From assembly GCF_933775445.1 (NCBI RefSeq), contig NC_065875.1:27155555-27219554 (forward strand): DNA of 64,000 bases, in the 5' to 3' direction. Both the position numbers and the translations under genes were made by a program. Positions 1 through 14,172 of this stretch are shown in pieces. Below the pieces are notes generated by a model. The model was not told the DNA's origin, searched no databases, and worked only from the letters and a program-made list of their open reading frames with translations. Numbering within the stretch: position 1 is the stretch's first letter; each line of letters begins with the position of its first letter. This stretch comes from Argentina anserina (taxonomy: Eukaryota; Streptophyta; Magnoliopsida; Rosales; Rosaceae).

Positions 1-3000
1 TTGTGCATGGAAATGCTCTCATCAGCCCATATTTCAAAAGCAAAGCATGCATTAGTAGAATTACTTATTGTTCTAGATCTTGGAGTGAACTATCCAGATA
101 TATATCTATAAACATTTATCTTAAATATACACTAAAACAGCAAGCTTCTAGTTAATTTCGTTTTCTAAAGAAACCAAACCGTCTGGAAGGTCGATCTTTA
201 GTGCATGTTAATTTCTCGTGATCGATCCGTTGTACATTAAAGCTTAATTACTTGTTTCTAATATCGATTGATACTGTTCAAATGACGAGATCAGAGATTC
301 AGATTACATGCATGTAGAGACAGATGTGGTAGCAGGTGCAGCCAAAAGGCTAGATACGAAGGAATTTGATGATGAACTGGAATTCAAAAGATTGTCAAGT
401 TCAATTACCTAATTCCATGCCTTGAGCTTGAAAAGTCAATGAACGTACCCCTCCATCGTTTTCTCGCTTAGCTCTTCCATCAATCATTCCTTTTTCTTCT
501 TCGTTCCCAGCAGATCATTATTCCAGACTCACAGAAAAGAACAATGATTCTGTTTTCTTTTTCTCTAGCTCTCTCCCAAAATAATGTGTAATACTGTGAT
601 AGACAACGACGTAACCCAAGATTTTATTTCAGCTCAGTAGAATTGGCATGGATATGTGATTTGTCTAGTGAATGTTGTCCTTGTGCAATCAAGATATTAG
701 GATTTTATCAGATAAAACAAATACAACAAAAAAATAATCAAATCGATCACTTTCATTAGAGTAGTATTTCTATAAGACTATATGTCCATATCTCTATGAA
801 ATTTCGATGCCCTGAAAGAGTTGGCACTAGAATTATAACTGCAATAATGGAGTCTAGCTAGGTCAAATTGGCAAAATATGATGTACTTGGACAAATCTTC
901 AATTAATTGGCCAACCATGGAAGGAAGACAATTTTGATATTAAACACACGATGAAGGAATTAATTAATTAGTGAAACAACCAGCGCAAGAACTTCCAAGA
1001 TATATATAATATAGAAAACAAACTGCATCGCCTTGATGAACCTAATGTCTTTTTCGAAAAATGTTTGATAGATTTATAAATTGTTGGTTTCCAGCCTAGA
1101 TAGATATATAGCTAGCAAGCACGAAGGAATAAAGAAGACTGCAATCAGATCTGTACATATGGGTTTTGTGGGTATGTTAATATGGAATTCATATATTGGA
1201 GGTATAGCCGTATAGGTGACCATCTTTTTCTTGCGGACAAATATACGGACATGGATTTACAAGCGATACATTGTCAAACTTTGCACAGAGAAATTTAGAT
1301 CATGCATGTTCTTGCCGCGGGGATTCAGCCCCTAATTTCTAACTACAAGAAGAGAACGGAAAACGGAGAAGATAGTAGCAGTGTAGCACCACATTTTGTG
1401 TTATATACTTATATGATATGACTGTGATTGAGGAGGAAGTAAGTAATGCCTTGAGTTTAGATTTATAAAGTAGTGTTTTGCTTATTTTGGTAAGAAATTG
1501 TCATACCTAAAACCTAATTCATTGACCACATCATCACTGGTGTTTTTCTAAAGGGACCTGCTCTCTCCATGCACCGAGGTCCGATTTCACACTTGATTAA
1601 CATGAATGATAATATATGGACTATATTAGTCAAGCTAACTAAAAGGGATTGAGTTCATTCTTCAAGATTATACAAGTCAATCCACGCGAATCCTATGTTC
1701 TAAGAAGATCATCACATATACCCTGGAGGAATGATATGCAGTATTATGGTTTATAATAATCAAATATGTGCTAATGAGCTTCACAAGATGACTAATGACT
1801 TCACGTACGTATATGATTAGTCATCAGTGTGCACCAGTCATATTTGATCGACAGTATGATGAGTTATATTAACCACCCTCACACGCTACTAGCTAAGGCG
1901 TTATTAACTATAAGATAAACAACAATTTCATTCATTGAATCTACAAATAGTGCCAGATCTGATTGAGAATTAGGGTTTGTTTCGATCAATTTCCGATTGT
2001 ATGCTTGTTAATAATTTTTTTATATAGTCTGATATATATGGGTGATGGCCGTATATGACAAAGTGCGGAAAGTTCTTGCCAATTTCTTCAAGCGACTACA
2101 GAACAAGAGAAAGTATAACTCTTCTGCAAAGTCCAGATATAAAATTTCCAACTTTTGAGTAAAACATTCGACCAGGATGAATTAACATTAGATTTATTAC
2201 GACAAGTAGTTGTGAACACGAAATGCGCAAAGCCAGGCATAGAATAACCTGAAAATTAAAGCTCGAGAGATAGATAAAAGAAATCTATCATTTCAATCGT
2301 TCTACCTATTAATTGATACCCAAGAAGTCAAGATTGTGCGAAGTGGGAGCCAATGAGCCATGCATAATTTGTTTAATCATTCTCCACTCTTTTTGTCCTC
2401 ACGGAAAAATTGAATTAATTATGAGAGACTTTTACTCCTTGTCATGTCGACAGGATAATTATATATAAAGTTTCGCCCAAGTATCTTTCAATTTCCATCA
2501 TGTTGTTATTTCACTATTTGTGTACACCGAACGATTTTCCAACAATTCCTTCTTGATGATGGATCTTCTCAGCTCTCAACCTGATACCCCCTAGCTTGTT
2601 GAACAATACGTACGATGATGAAAAACTCATAGGCCTAAATATTAGAGGGCAGAAATCACGTACCATTTAGGATTTAAGCTGGTTTTCATTGTAGATCCGG
2701 CAAGGATTGAATTACATGAATTAAGTTGGTTTATCATTTGATTACCGTAAATAAATGGTCAGACAATTAGGGACAAATTCACTTGCTGGACCAATCTCGA
2801 TAACTATTTCTGATTGATGGAGAACCGAGTTGGGGGAGGGGATGGAATCAGATGGTTGCTGCTGCCTATTGTCCTAGATCGCAGACAAGCATCCCAGTGA
2901 TGGTGTGTTTCTGCGTTGACGATAAATACATAGAGTTTTGATCAGTGTAACGCGAATTGATGATGCCATGGAATAGATGAACTAGAAGACCTAGCTTTAA

Positions 3001-6000
3001 TTTGCAGCCATGCATGGCTAGGGAAAGATACAACTCAGCCACAATCGACTCGAATATGAAACCAAAGCCATAGCTAAGTACTGTGTAGGATCGAGCTCAA
3101 AGTAAAGGCTGCCTTGGGTTCGGGGAACACAGAATGAATTTGCACACTCACTACTAGCCCTCATATCAAATCATATCACATCAAATCATATCACGTCACT
3201 TATGGCTATTAGCTACTCGATCAGTCTTGTTTACAAGTCTACGCGAGCGTCATCATTTTTCTAGCTAGCTCGGCGATTGACGAGACTTGTCATGCAGCTA
3301 CCTAGCTAAAGCTCAACAATCAAACAATCAATTACAATTACTAGTTTAAAACCCTAAATCCTGCACCAGCAGCCGTAAGCCAGAAATTGCATTAACTCTC
3401 AGCCATCCCATCTGATTAATTAACCCAAACCCTTAATTTCACTCTGCCACAAATTAATTAACCAACGTCTATAGTTTATTAACCACCGGCCATAAGCATA
3501 CAGTATGGCCGTAGGGGTATATATTAGAGTAGTCAAAATGGATACCCAGAAGAAGAATATATTGACTAGAAAGAAGACTCATCAGTTCATTATCAAAGAG
3601 GAATTTCATGATCCCATCATCCATGCAATCTTTTTTGGTAAAAAAGCTTTTGGTTTAAGAAAATTGCTGCATGCATATATGATATATGCTCCTCATATCC
3701 CCATGCAGATGCAGATACGGTGAGATATCAGATAGATACGTATAACTCTACAAGTACAGATACAGACACGATTGCCAAGGAACATTACGTTCACCTGTAC
3801 ACGCCAAATATACCGGCGTCCTCGAAGCCATCTCCCTCTTACATTTTCAATCTTTCTGACATTTCTTTTTGTCCTTATCTTCATCTTATTTTACTTTTAC
3901 CAGGCCAAACCCCAGTAGTCCTGCCAAGGGCCAGCTATATGTAATTATGCTTTTCACTGTTTTCTTTCTTACTTTACTGGGTTGGAGATGTAAATATATG
4001 CGGAAAATCAATTAATTATATATAGTTTTCTATTAGAATCAATTAATTAATTACCATACTGTTATAATTTGCAGGAATTTCAGAAGTAATACAGATCTTT
4101 ACCTTGCTAGCAGTCTCTCGATTGTTGTGGTCAAGCTAACAGAAAAATATAATGGTTAAAGATTTGATTTTTCTTGATCCAGAGAGAGAGAGTAATGAAT
4201 CATTCCATTTGTGCAGGAATTTCCATCATTCCTTTCTACGATCTGTCTCTCTCTCTCTCTGCCTGACACTTCCATCATTGTGCCAATGCCAATTCACTAC
4301 AATGCTACTGTTGCTCTATAAACACAGACAAAAAAAAACCTATTTAATTTGAAGGCACGTCAGGGCGGGGCAGAGTAGGGCATGCACTGTCCACTCTTCT
4401 TCGATTTGAAGGCCTTTTCATAGTTTACCAATTCTACCCCTCAGCTAGGGTAATGCTTCATTTCCCTCAAATACTCGTTAAACTTAATTATAATCTCACA
4501 TTCTCACTGAAATTATAGTACGTAAAACTGTAACAGCTCAAGTACACTAATACACAAACTTGAATGAAATTGACAACAACATCGGCAACACGCATATTGT
4601 ACGTAGTTACGTACAAAGTAATTTCTTAGGTAAGTTGAAGCTAATTAACCAAGCCGGTTAATGGGATTTTGTTTTTATCTGAATGGGATATTAATATCGA
4701 GGGTATATACTCGATCAGAGTTCTTGTTAAATAACTATTAGCATTAGCAAAGCATGCAGAAAAGTACCTGTTCAACCATGCTGGCATGGTAATTATAAGA
4801 AGAATGCACGTTTCGTTTTGCAGTGGTATTCCTTGTTTGTCATACTGTATCGATCATTACCTCTTATTTTGGCTCTTCTGAACCAATGTTTCGATATTCT
4901 GATTGTCGAGGGTTGAGGTTGATCTGCTGATCGTAACGACTCGAAATATAATCACAGAGATACTCAGAGCATAACGTACTTTGAGACAAAGAAAACTGGA
5001 CTCGATACCCAGCTTGCCCTGTTTCATTTTTTTTTGTTTATTTCTCCGGTAACTCCATATTTCAATTCTCCTTCCTCATTATTCTTGAAAGGCTCAAGGC
5101 TCAACCAGGAAATTCCGATATCTTCAAACAAAAAATTATGAAATAAAATCCAAGAAATGAAGACAGCTAGCCCTTCTATCAGTTTCCTTTAATTCGAATA
5201 CATATCCATTGCATATAAAATACATGTGTTGAAAATATCCGATGCATATATTGAAACTATGCCATACATAACTCATCCGCCACATTCTGTACTCTTTAGT
5301 CTTTACCATCCATGAAAAATATCTCTTTCCTCTATATATAAATGTATGATGATTAATCAATAGAGTTAGATAGGAATTATAGGATGATTTAAACGCCATC
5401 AATTTTGTATTTTTCTGGTTCGTAGTGCTTGTTCCGAGTCATCGAGACTAATTAATGAACCACACTACAAGTAAATTAGCAAGAGTAGGGTAACCAACCT
5501 TGCCACCCTCAATTAACATAGTTCTATTTACATTTCAAACTAATTTATTATTGAGTCGGGGAGTACGTTCAACCATATCCAAATGATCTATGAAGAAAAG
5601 AACTGCACCGTATAACTCACATGCTTCGATTTAATTTGTTCTTCTGATCCTAGTATGTTTCCGAAAATGTCTTCACAACTTCATGGTTAAGAACTTAATA
5701 TTTAAGAACCCTGAGATTAAACCTAAAACGAAAACATATATTTAACTTTTCCGAAAAGTAGTAATGCAATGTCATGAGGGTTTTCAATAGTCGGCACCGT
5801 CCTTCAGTTTTTTCTTTTGGCCAAATTGAGATTTAGAATTTTCCTCACGTACCGGGCATGATAATATGAATCAGAATGATATGACAGAGCGTAGAGTGCT
5901 TGATATGATTTTGATTTGATATATGATCCAATTAAATTCTATATACGGACAATAACTCAAAGTAATCTTCTTGTCTTTACTTGGCGTATTGTCTTTTTCC

Positions 6001-7600
6001 CACAATCCCAACCGCAATTGTCCATTTGAAAGCACATCACGCCTGAAGATTTGAGGGTCGGGATTTCAAGAGTGTTGTATCCTGAGGAGCCTCGTACGTG
6101 GTTGACTACAGATTTTTTTTAAGTTTATTTGACGTGAAAACTGAAAAGAACACTTTAGGATAGGCTCAACGTAGTTCAACGGGAAACCAGAATAGTAAAG
6201 TGTTCCAAATATGACCACCTCAAGATTTTATTTTATTTTATCAAAGACCACTTCAAGTTCAATTGTTCGATCAAGACATAACCCTGGATAAGAGAGTTTT
6301 TACTTTGACGGTAAATTGTCAAGGTAAAGGTAAATTATCTGATTTTGAATAATCGGATTAGAGAATTATGGTTTCAGTGGCAAACCAGTTACACTACGTG
6401 ACCAAAGTTACCAAGGATATAAGAGTGGCTAAATCATTTCGATCACCTATATATAAAAGCTTATACGGATCCAATATGACTATTTAGAAATGACACATCT
6501 GCACAATCGCACTTCATTATATAAAATTTCACTTACATACCACTTAATATTTTAGACTCACTATTAAAAAATTATTATATGTATCCAGTACATAGTTTAC
6601 ATAGCGTATCTATTTAATGTTATTGATACATTTTTATTGTGTTTGTCTTTAATCAGTTACTTATTTTTAAATAATTTTATATTCTTTTATTACATGCATG
6701 TTTAACATATTATGAGATACATCAGTTCGAAATCTTAACTAATATGTTAGAAAATGCCTAAATCTCTAAATAAAGGTGTTGTATAGGACCCTTTTGTTCA
6801 TTTCCTTTTCGGACACTTATGTATCATTTTATCTATATTCAACACTTTCAAACTTTCATCTCCTTTTCGGACACTACAAGAATTTGAATCTACTGTATCA
6901 ACTCTCTCCATCTCCAACCCAATAATTAGGGTTGCTCTAATTTGTCAACTCATTTAAAAGCTGCCCTACTTTGCATGAGATTTTTTCAAATCCCTAGCAT
7001 TTCACTGATTTCGATCATGCGACTTCAACAATGCCCAATAAATGTTCTGATAATAGGAAGTTGTCATTTGGCAACCAAAACAGATCAATCACATAACAAG
7101 CCATGATGGTTATTCAATCATAGAAGACATGCAAAATGAAATAAAATACAGGACATGCAAATTGAGTTTGAAGAAATCAAGTAATAGTTTTAGGGGCATC
7201 CCAAGGGAGACCACTCCATGTCCTCACCAAAGACAACATATATAAGTAATATAACCCAAATACCCGATCCATTTCCCATCATCCCACTACTTTGGACTCA
7301 AGTTCCCCTATATCGTATTGCCCTACAAAACAAGGGACAAGTTACACAGGCAAATACGTCCTTTCCCCCACGGGGGTGCCCAATGCATCAGTTTTCAATT
7401 CTTCAGATGAAAAAATACGTATAGAGAAAAAACGGAAAGGAAGAAAGACAAAAGAATAATAATTTCGTGGGGCTTTTTTTGTGATCATGACGACGTTGGC
7501 GTATGTAGCAGAATTCAGAGACGAGTTAATGAGAAAGAGAGAGAGACACACAGAAACAGAGGTCAAAGCGAAGCAGTTGTATTGAGGGATACCCCTTGAC
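1..7600. other. AT-rich non-coding DNA upstream of the GARP gene
   Basis: No coding region could be supported in this stretch. The ORFs in it are short (under about 110 codons), lack any recognisable domain, and sit in AT-rich sequence. A small direct repeat (about 15 bp, two copies of ATCAAATCATATCAC) lies near 3165-3196, and short GA/CT runs lie near 4186 and 4246. The last 1-2 kb probably includes the promoter of the downstream MYB gene. No transposon ends, tRNA or known microRNA were recognised by eye. Confidence 0.6.
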
Positions 7601-7610
7601 TCGAATGCCC

Positions 7611-7618
7611 TATAAAAA
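7611..7618 (+). promoter_or_regulatory. Putative TATA box of the GARP gene
   Basis: TATAAAAA follows a GC-richer stretch about 650 bp before the start codon. A start of transcription near 7640 would give a leader that includes the CT repeat at 7914. I saw only one other ATG (near 7793) between this site and 8265. This is inference from motif and position only. Confidence 0.4.
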
Positions 7619-7911
7619 TAGGGGTAATGATCGAAGGCAGCAGGGATCGTAGAAGTAAAAGAATAGACCAGAGCCATTTCAGAAGCTCGTGATATCTGTG
7701 AGAGAGAGTAAATTCATTTTTCATTTCGATTTTGTTTTTCCTTTTATTTATTTGATGAGTAACAGAAATAATTAATGGGGTTGACAGAGAGAATGCAGTG
7801 CAAGGCAAAAGAGAAAGAGTGCAGATAGCCAGCAGCAATAGCAAGAGGTATTATCAGACTCTTTTAAGGAATTTGCAGACCTTCCTCAGCTCGTCTAATC
7901 CTTTTTCTCGT

Positions 7912-7913
<2 letters not shown>

Positions 7914-7943
<30 letters not shown>
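7914..7943. repeat. (CT)n microsatellite in the GARP leader
   Basis: About 15 uninterrupted CT dinucleotides lie within a pyrimidine-rich stretch of the likely 5' untranslated region. Such CT-rich leaders are common in plant genes, and the repeat is likely length-polymorphic. Confidence 0.85.
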
Positions 7944-7946
<3 letters not shown>

Positions 7947-8264
7947 ATATCATCCCCCTCCAGATTCTTCTTCCTCCTCTCTTGTTCTATCTTCTCTTTC
8001 CATTCTCTTCTTTTTAAGGCTGTGCTTATATTGCTAGCTGCCACAGACCTAGAGAGACACTTCCAACTGGTTTCACAGTTCAAAGTTGTGAGGTTAAATC
8101 TAAGAAAAGAACCAGTATTTACCTTCCTTTCTTGAATACAACCCAAGAGCCAGACAGATTAGAACAAAGTCTAGGACTTTTTCTCATAAGAAGTTTAAGG
8201 GAAGACTCGGGTAGTAAAAAAGATTGGTCTATCTGGGTTTGTTTCGAGTATTCTGAAAGAAAAG

Positions 8265-10713
8265 ATGAGTACCAGTAGTAGCTGTGGAAGAAATGGTGCT
8301 GTTCGGCCTTATATAAGATCCAAGGTGCCTCGTCTGAGGTGGACTCCGGAGCTTCATCACTGCTTTGTTCAAGCCATTGAGAGGCTTGGAGGCCATAAGA
8401 GTACGCAACTTTTCTGTCTCTTCTACCTATTCCTTCATTTTCTTTAGCCCTCTTTAGTTTTTCGGTTCTCTAACCTTTAACTTGTTCCTCTCTTATTTTC
8501 TTCCTCCCAGAGGCTACACCAAAACTTGTTCTTCAAATCATGGATGTCAAAGGGCTCACCATTTCTCATGTCAAAAGCCATCTCCAGGTAATTCTATGTT
8601 TCTCTTGTTCTTCTAGTTTATCATCCAAGTCCATGTTGGTGGTTTCATTCATCTGATTATTACATTAAAGACTCACTTTATGTTCTTCTCTTTGGTTTGA
8701 TCAGATGTTTAGAAGCATGAGGGGTGACCTTACTAGAGCACCAGGTACCTGTTTCTTCTAAACCTTGTAAAGTTTTGATCTTTCACAGTTGTATAATGCA
8801 CTATACCCCAATTGGTATTGTCCATTTTTTCTAATTTTCTCCATTGGGGCTCTGTCCAGTGATAACACAGGTTTTTGTTTGAAACGATACTGCGGCATTA
8901 CCTCATTTATTGTTGCCAGTTATATTGCTTGCTTAGTTTATTCCCCAAATGGGTGGGAAAAAAAATGAACCATTTTCCTTCCCCATGTCCTAGTTTTGGC
9001 ACTTAACATGAAACTTAAACCCATTATTCTCAGACTTCACAGTTCACACTGTCATCAAAATCTTCTCCTTAATGGGTTTAGGACCCATTTGCCTTTTCCC
9101 CTTTTCTTCCCATTCAAATTAATGTCCTTTTCTTTTCAATAAACATCAGATGGGAGTTTCTCACATCAAAGAAAGCAAAGTTTTGAAGAGCATAGTGATG
9201 GGTGTCTTGATCATGAAGTACATGTTATGGGTTTTCTCTCGGCTCCGAATCCCATTCCGGAATCTGATCCTCAAGTGATGTACAGTGTTCCCCGCCGGTC
9301 AAAACCCATCGGAGAATCAGATCCTCAGGCCATCTTCTCTGATCCCAGCCGCTCAAAAAGGTAAGCCCCTTTTCTTCTACCTTACACGTATATATATATA
9401 TAGATTCAGCTGCTAGGCTCTAGGCTCTACTTTAGTAGGGGAAGGTGTTTCTTTCAGATGCTGTTTCAGGCTTCTAATCACAATGTCAAAAAGTAGGTTT
9501 GTGTCATAGAGAAAGAAACAAAAAGCATTCATCTTTGCTTCTTTTTCTGAACTTGCTTGCTTGCTTTCCTTCTTTATATCCGTCTTCGTTATCGTTTGAA
9601 AAATATTCTCAAATGTTGCAGAGCTAGAATCGAGAATACGAGCTGTTCAATCCCAGAGAGGCAGCAGCAGCAATGGAGCCAAACAACACATGAAACGGCA
9701 CCGTACCCTTTTGATGATTATGGCCTGGTGCTCGCAAATGGAGTGTCTCTGCCACAGCAGCAACGTTATCTCTACAACTTCAATCCTTTCCTCAAATCTG
9801 TGTTGCAAGAATCTGATTTCTTCAAGGTACCACCAATTTTCTATATTGAAGTGCACGGTTACTGTAATCTAGGTTCCAAGTCTACAACCACCATGAACGT
9901 GCAATTTCCAAGTCAACTACGTCACGTGTATGGCTTAACAGTAGATAGTTCGTAACTTTTGGCAGATTCTACTTGGTGTCCTGGTCCAAACTCCAGATTC
10001 CAAATTACTGTAGTACCTTAAAATTTTTACTAACAAGCTCTAGTTCTTGGGGATCTGTCGTTTTACGATAGCTACCATGGTCCAGACTCCAGAAATGTGT
10101 TGTGCACGTTTTGGTTGCTAGAGACTATTTACATTCTGTGGTCCATTCTGTTTTGTGTGAATAAGTAGGGGAAAAATTGGGGACCCCCCTCTCCCCTATA
10201 ATGAGTGAGCCAAACAGCAAATTCAAAATGGTCCTCAACAACTTCTGAGCAAAAAGGATAGGATATTACAACAGTACTTCTTTAGAAGCAAGAGAAGCTT
10301 TGCGGCACTTAGATCACCACTTTGCATTGAATTCTAGAGCATATTTGCTTCATCTATTTGAGTTCACGTTTTGCTGTTGTTATTGCTACACCAGTATTTA
10401 CGGAGAACTAATGAAAGTAGATTTTTATGTACTGTTTTGTATTTACAGCCCTATCGTGTTGTTTGTTCCTCAGATTGATGAAGCGAAGATGCATAAGATG
10501 GTGAACACAGGAAGAGCACATACAGAAGGTGGTGACTGTCAGTTATCGTTGTGTCTTTCATTACATCATCCCTCTTCTAACACGAGCATTGCTTCTTCAA
10601 GTGAAGAGATGGGTGGTGCAATCTCAGCATTCAACTTTAAAGATTGTTCCACCTTTTCTTCGGCAAATCGCGGTGTTGATTTGAATCTTTCTATTGCCCT
10701 ATGTGGTAACTGA
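8265..10713 (+). CDS. GARP/G2-like MYB transcription factor with EAR motifs
   Basis: This is a predicted 302-aa nuclear DNA-binding protein. The exons are 8265-8400, 8511-8587, 8705-8744, 9150-9360, 9622-9826 and 10474-10713; all introns are GT-AG and the 909 nt stay in frame. The single MYB-like (SHAQKYF/GARP B) domain spans residues about 20-75. It has RLRWTPELH in the first helix, ATPKLVLQIMDVKGLT in the middle, and SHVKSHLQMFRS in the recognition helix. The C-terminus carries two leucine-rich EAR-type motifs, LSLCLSL (about 247-253) and DLNLSI (about 292-297), which in plants recruit TOPLESS-type corepressors, so a repressor role is likely. The middle region is Ser/Gln-rich. It resembles the Arabidopsis At2g02060/At2g38300/At2g40260 group and lacks a response-regulator receiver domain. 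The first intron interrupts the DNA-binding domain, as is usual in GARP genes. Target genes cannot be inferred. Confidence 0.92.
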
Positions 10714-11887
10714 TGTCAGCCATAAAAAAACAAGCATTAGTCATTGGGGTTTAGGATTTTCAGTTAGTTTTGTGCTAGTTCCTTGGCTGGAGTTGTTTTA
10801 GCTATTAGTTACTCAAATCTCACTTCTCATTCTAAAGAGGTAGTTTCCTGTGTTAAAAGACTAAGTATTTTAATGTGATACAACAGCTAATTACCTTTTT
10901 TTTTTTTTGAGAAAAAGCTAATTAATTACCCCTCAATTCACTGTAATGCTTAACTCATGGTCCCTTCCTGCGTTCAAAATCAGAAATCTGGAAACTTTAG
11001 GTCCACCAGTCCTAATCGTATACGACTTGTTTGATAGCAGACATCAAACAAAAACTTGGTACTTCAACTACAAGATGAAGTAAAAAGTTAAAATTCTGGG
11101 GTAAAAGAAAATTATAAATGAACATGACTTTTACTATCGCAAAGATCGCATTGCAGAATACGATTTGCTTACAGTAGCCAACCCATGTGGAATAAGGAAG
11201 CACAGCTTGAAGCATATCCATGTTGACGACAGGGAGACATTGTACATTTGGTCAAAGAATTATGTAAAGAAGAAAGCGACGTATCAATGTATCAATCATT
11301 TCTCACATAAAATGTGGATCTGAGTCTGAATATTGCCCCCATTATGCTATTATTGGCTTCTAGCTTATGGCTAATGCTCAATGTTCAATAGGGTAAAAAA
11401 AATTATGGTCAGATCATTCAAAACCAAAACGACAGGCAGGTTGGATTTGAAGAAACGATAAGTTCACAACCTGGACCAAGGAATTGCCCATTCTTAGAAT
11501 ACACAGGCATTTTGCTAGAACTAAGCCTATAAATTTTCTCCTGCATCTCTCAGTTGCTCTACCAACCTTGTTTTACAGTTTTACTACACCAAGGAAAATT
11601 TAAATGGAACAGAAAGAAACAAAGGGGAAAAAAAAAGAATGAAGAGAATTTCCCAATTGCCATGTCTTTTAGCGACACTGATGCCTCATAAATTTTGGTC
11701 TTGCAAAAATGATTAGAGAATAGGATATACCAAACCATAGGGAATGCAACTGAAGAAAGAGCAGAAAAAGAAAATAAATCACAACATTTTAAAGCAATTG
11801 AGGTACAACAAAACATCTGACGACTCAATTTATGACATATCTACCACAAATACAGCTTCAATAGTCGATACATTGGAGTAAAACGTA
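10714..11887. other. Convergent intergenic region
   Basis: This holds the 3' untranslated regions of two genes that end facing each other, the GARP gene on + and the THUMP gene on -. It is AT-rich with a T-run near 10897. No further gene is supported. Confidence 0.6.
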
Positions 11888-14172
11888 TTAATTATTTCTT
11901 GCCTTTTCACCCTTTGTCTTGATATCAGAAACCAGTGCCTTGATGGATAATTTTGGCTTTGCACTAACAATATTTCGGGGAAGAACGGATACAGCAACCA
12001 CCAAAGACCCTTTAGGTACACCTGAGAGGGGTACTAGCTCAATAAGAACAGAGAGCTGTAAATTTAGTCCAATGGTTAGATCAAACATAATATACAGGCC
12101 AAAGTAAAATTGTTATAGGAATGAGACGATGTGAAGAGACTTGAGTTTTCACCTCTGGAGATTTGAGGTCCACTATTGAATCTGATATAACATCTTTGAC
12201 TGCAGAAGCCACTAAAGCAAAGCATTTGTTCCGGTCGAACAACTCAAGTGTATTTGGGGTTTCTTTTGAAGTGTTCAATTCTGTCTCAATTCCTCTTCTG
12301 TTATACCCAATTGCAAACTACAAAATCAGGTAAAAAGAAACATGATATAAATACCCCATATACAAATTAAAGCACTTTTGATACATATTTGAAGAAACAG
12401 ATCCTTGCCAACCTACAATAATGTAACGAGTAAGATAGACATAACCAATGAAATCTTCACAGTTCACAATTTGATATTAGAATACCAATGTATCAAAAGA
12501 GCAAGCATAGAAACTTAGAATGCCCTTAGAAGACTCAAAGAAAATTTTGTTGCATTTCTTCTGTTTTGAGTACATCAAAGGTACAGTTCATTTACTTATA
12601 TCCATGTAGGGTCGACATCTAGTTGGTAAAGAAATAAACACTGTCCATCACAGACTTCTCACGTTAATCATTAATAGCAAAGGTGGTAACAAAGGGATCG
12701 ATTTTACCTTTATGGGCCGCACAAGTTTCGGATTATCTTTTACAAATTGAAGAACAAGCTTTGATACACTTTCACGCAGTTCCTTTTCATTCAAACTACA
12801 TGTAGCTTGGATAGGGAAAATACGATTACACCAACTGCACAAAGAACTACGGATTCTCAGTACTGCATGTGGTACATGCCCAAAACTTAAAAGCAAGTAA
12901 AGTTGTTATACCAAACAATGGACCTTCTCTGCTAACATTTTTCATTAGTACCTAGTATGTTTGAAATGTCAGTGCAAATACAATTAAGGCTTACCCTCTG
13001 CTCATCTATCTTCAGTACTTGGTTGTCTTGTTGTAACTTTGAAGTTGCATTTTTTAATCTACTTCTTTCTCTATTTAAGTTAATGATCGAAAAGTCACCA
13101 ACACATGAGCAAAGCGGAATATGATGCAGAGGTTCAAAAAACGGTTTCTTTAACTAGGTCCAACAAACAGACTGGCTAGGATTTATTACACTGCATGGCA
13201 GCTTTATAATCTGTTATTCCTCTAATCCTTCTTCCTTTTATGCAATTATTCCTTATAGTGACAGAGCACTAGAAAAGCAAACGACTTTAAATGCAGCTCA
13301 GCAAGTGCAGGTATACATTATACCTTATGATGAACACTATAAACTACTTGTATAATTTGCTGACAAAAACAGCCAAATGAACTACTCACATGAGTGAACC
13401 GGAGCTGCCAGATTCCACAGACTGAACAATCTTCGAAACAATCCCAACGACATCAGGAGAAACATCTTTGGCGAAAACAAAGAGAAGCAAACCACTCTTT
13501 GTCAGCTTAACCAGCTTAAGAAGAGGGCCTGTCTCTCCATCCATCTCCACCTTCACAGGACAGCAAGCACCTTCTTCAACACCACCACCACCACCACCTG
13601 CCACTGTGATCACACAACAATTCCTATAACAACAATAAAATTATAAAAGCCGCCGCAATCGAAAAGCATCAAACAAATTACAACTCATACCATCATCATT
13701 AGCATCCTCTCCTCCTCCCTCACCATCCGCATTCTCCTCCGAAATCTTCCTTCTCTTAGAAGCCGAATTTTCTTCAGTAAAGTTACTATTACCGCACTGA
13801 ATATACTGTAAAAAGCTCAAACAGTAACTGCCAATGAAGACATGAAGTTTAATTACAGCCATTGCAAAATTTACCTTGGCGAAGAGGGAGATGGCTTCTT
13901 TCGTGGCGCTTTTCTCGCGCTCTGGTGAACTGGAAATAGCGGAGATTTGAAATTAGGGTTTGGGAGTAATGAAATTGAGAGAGAGAGAGAGAGAGAGTTG
14001 GATACAGACTGATGGGGCAGGTGATGAGGAAGCCGGAGTGGGAGTGGTGAAGAAGAGAAGAAGGAGCGTTGTAGTCGAAGCGAGGGATGCTGATGACGGA
14101 AGAGTGCTGCTCCCATGGCGTCATCATCGCCTTGTTCTTGCTCAGCTCACTCTCGCCGTCCGCCACCGCCAT
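11888..14172 (-). CDS. THUMP-domain protein (THUMPD1/Tan1 family)
   Basis: This is a predicted 332-aa protein. The exons on the complement are 14172-14010, 13921-13875, 13805-13691, 13603-13390, 12834-12708, 12317-12153 and 12055-11888; junctions are GT-AG and the frame closes at a stop. The N-terminus (GFLITCPIKREKSATKEA) matches the start of THUMPD1-type proteins. A basic, charged linker (SKRRKISEEN) follows and could be a nuclear signal. The THUMP RNA-binding fold occupies about residues 165-315 and includes RIFPIQATCSL, the YNRRGIETEL strand and VLIELVPLSGVP. In yeast and animals the family assists tRNA acetyltransferase (Tan1 or THUMPD1 with Kre33/NAT10) in making N4-acetylcytidine in tRNA. 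That role is inferred here from family membership. The two introns after exon 1 are very short (88 and 69 bp), and a (CT)n run serves as the polypyrimidine tract of intron 1. Confidence 0.88.
13977..13997. repeat. (GA)n microsatellite inside THUMP intron 1
   Basis: About ten GA units on the + strand read as CT on the coding strand. They lie upstream of the intron 1 acceptor, where a pyrimidine tract is expected. Length changes here could affect splicing (inference). Confidence 0.85.

Noticed and set aside
5136..5402. 88-codon ORF on the - strand
   Set aside because: It has no similarity recognised, lies in AT-rich spacer DNA, and has no promoter or splice context.
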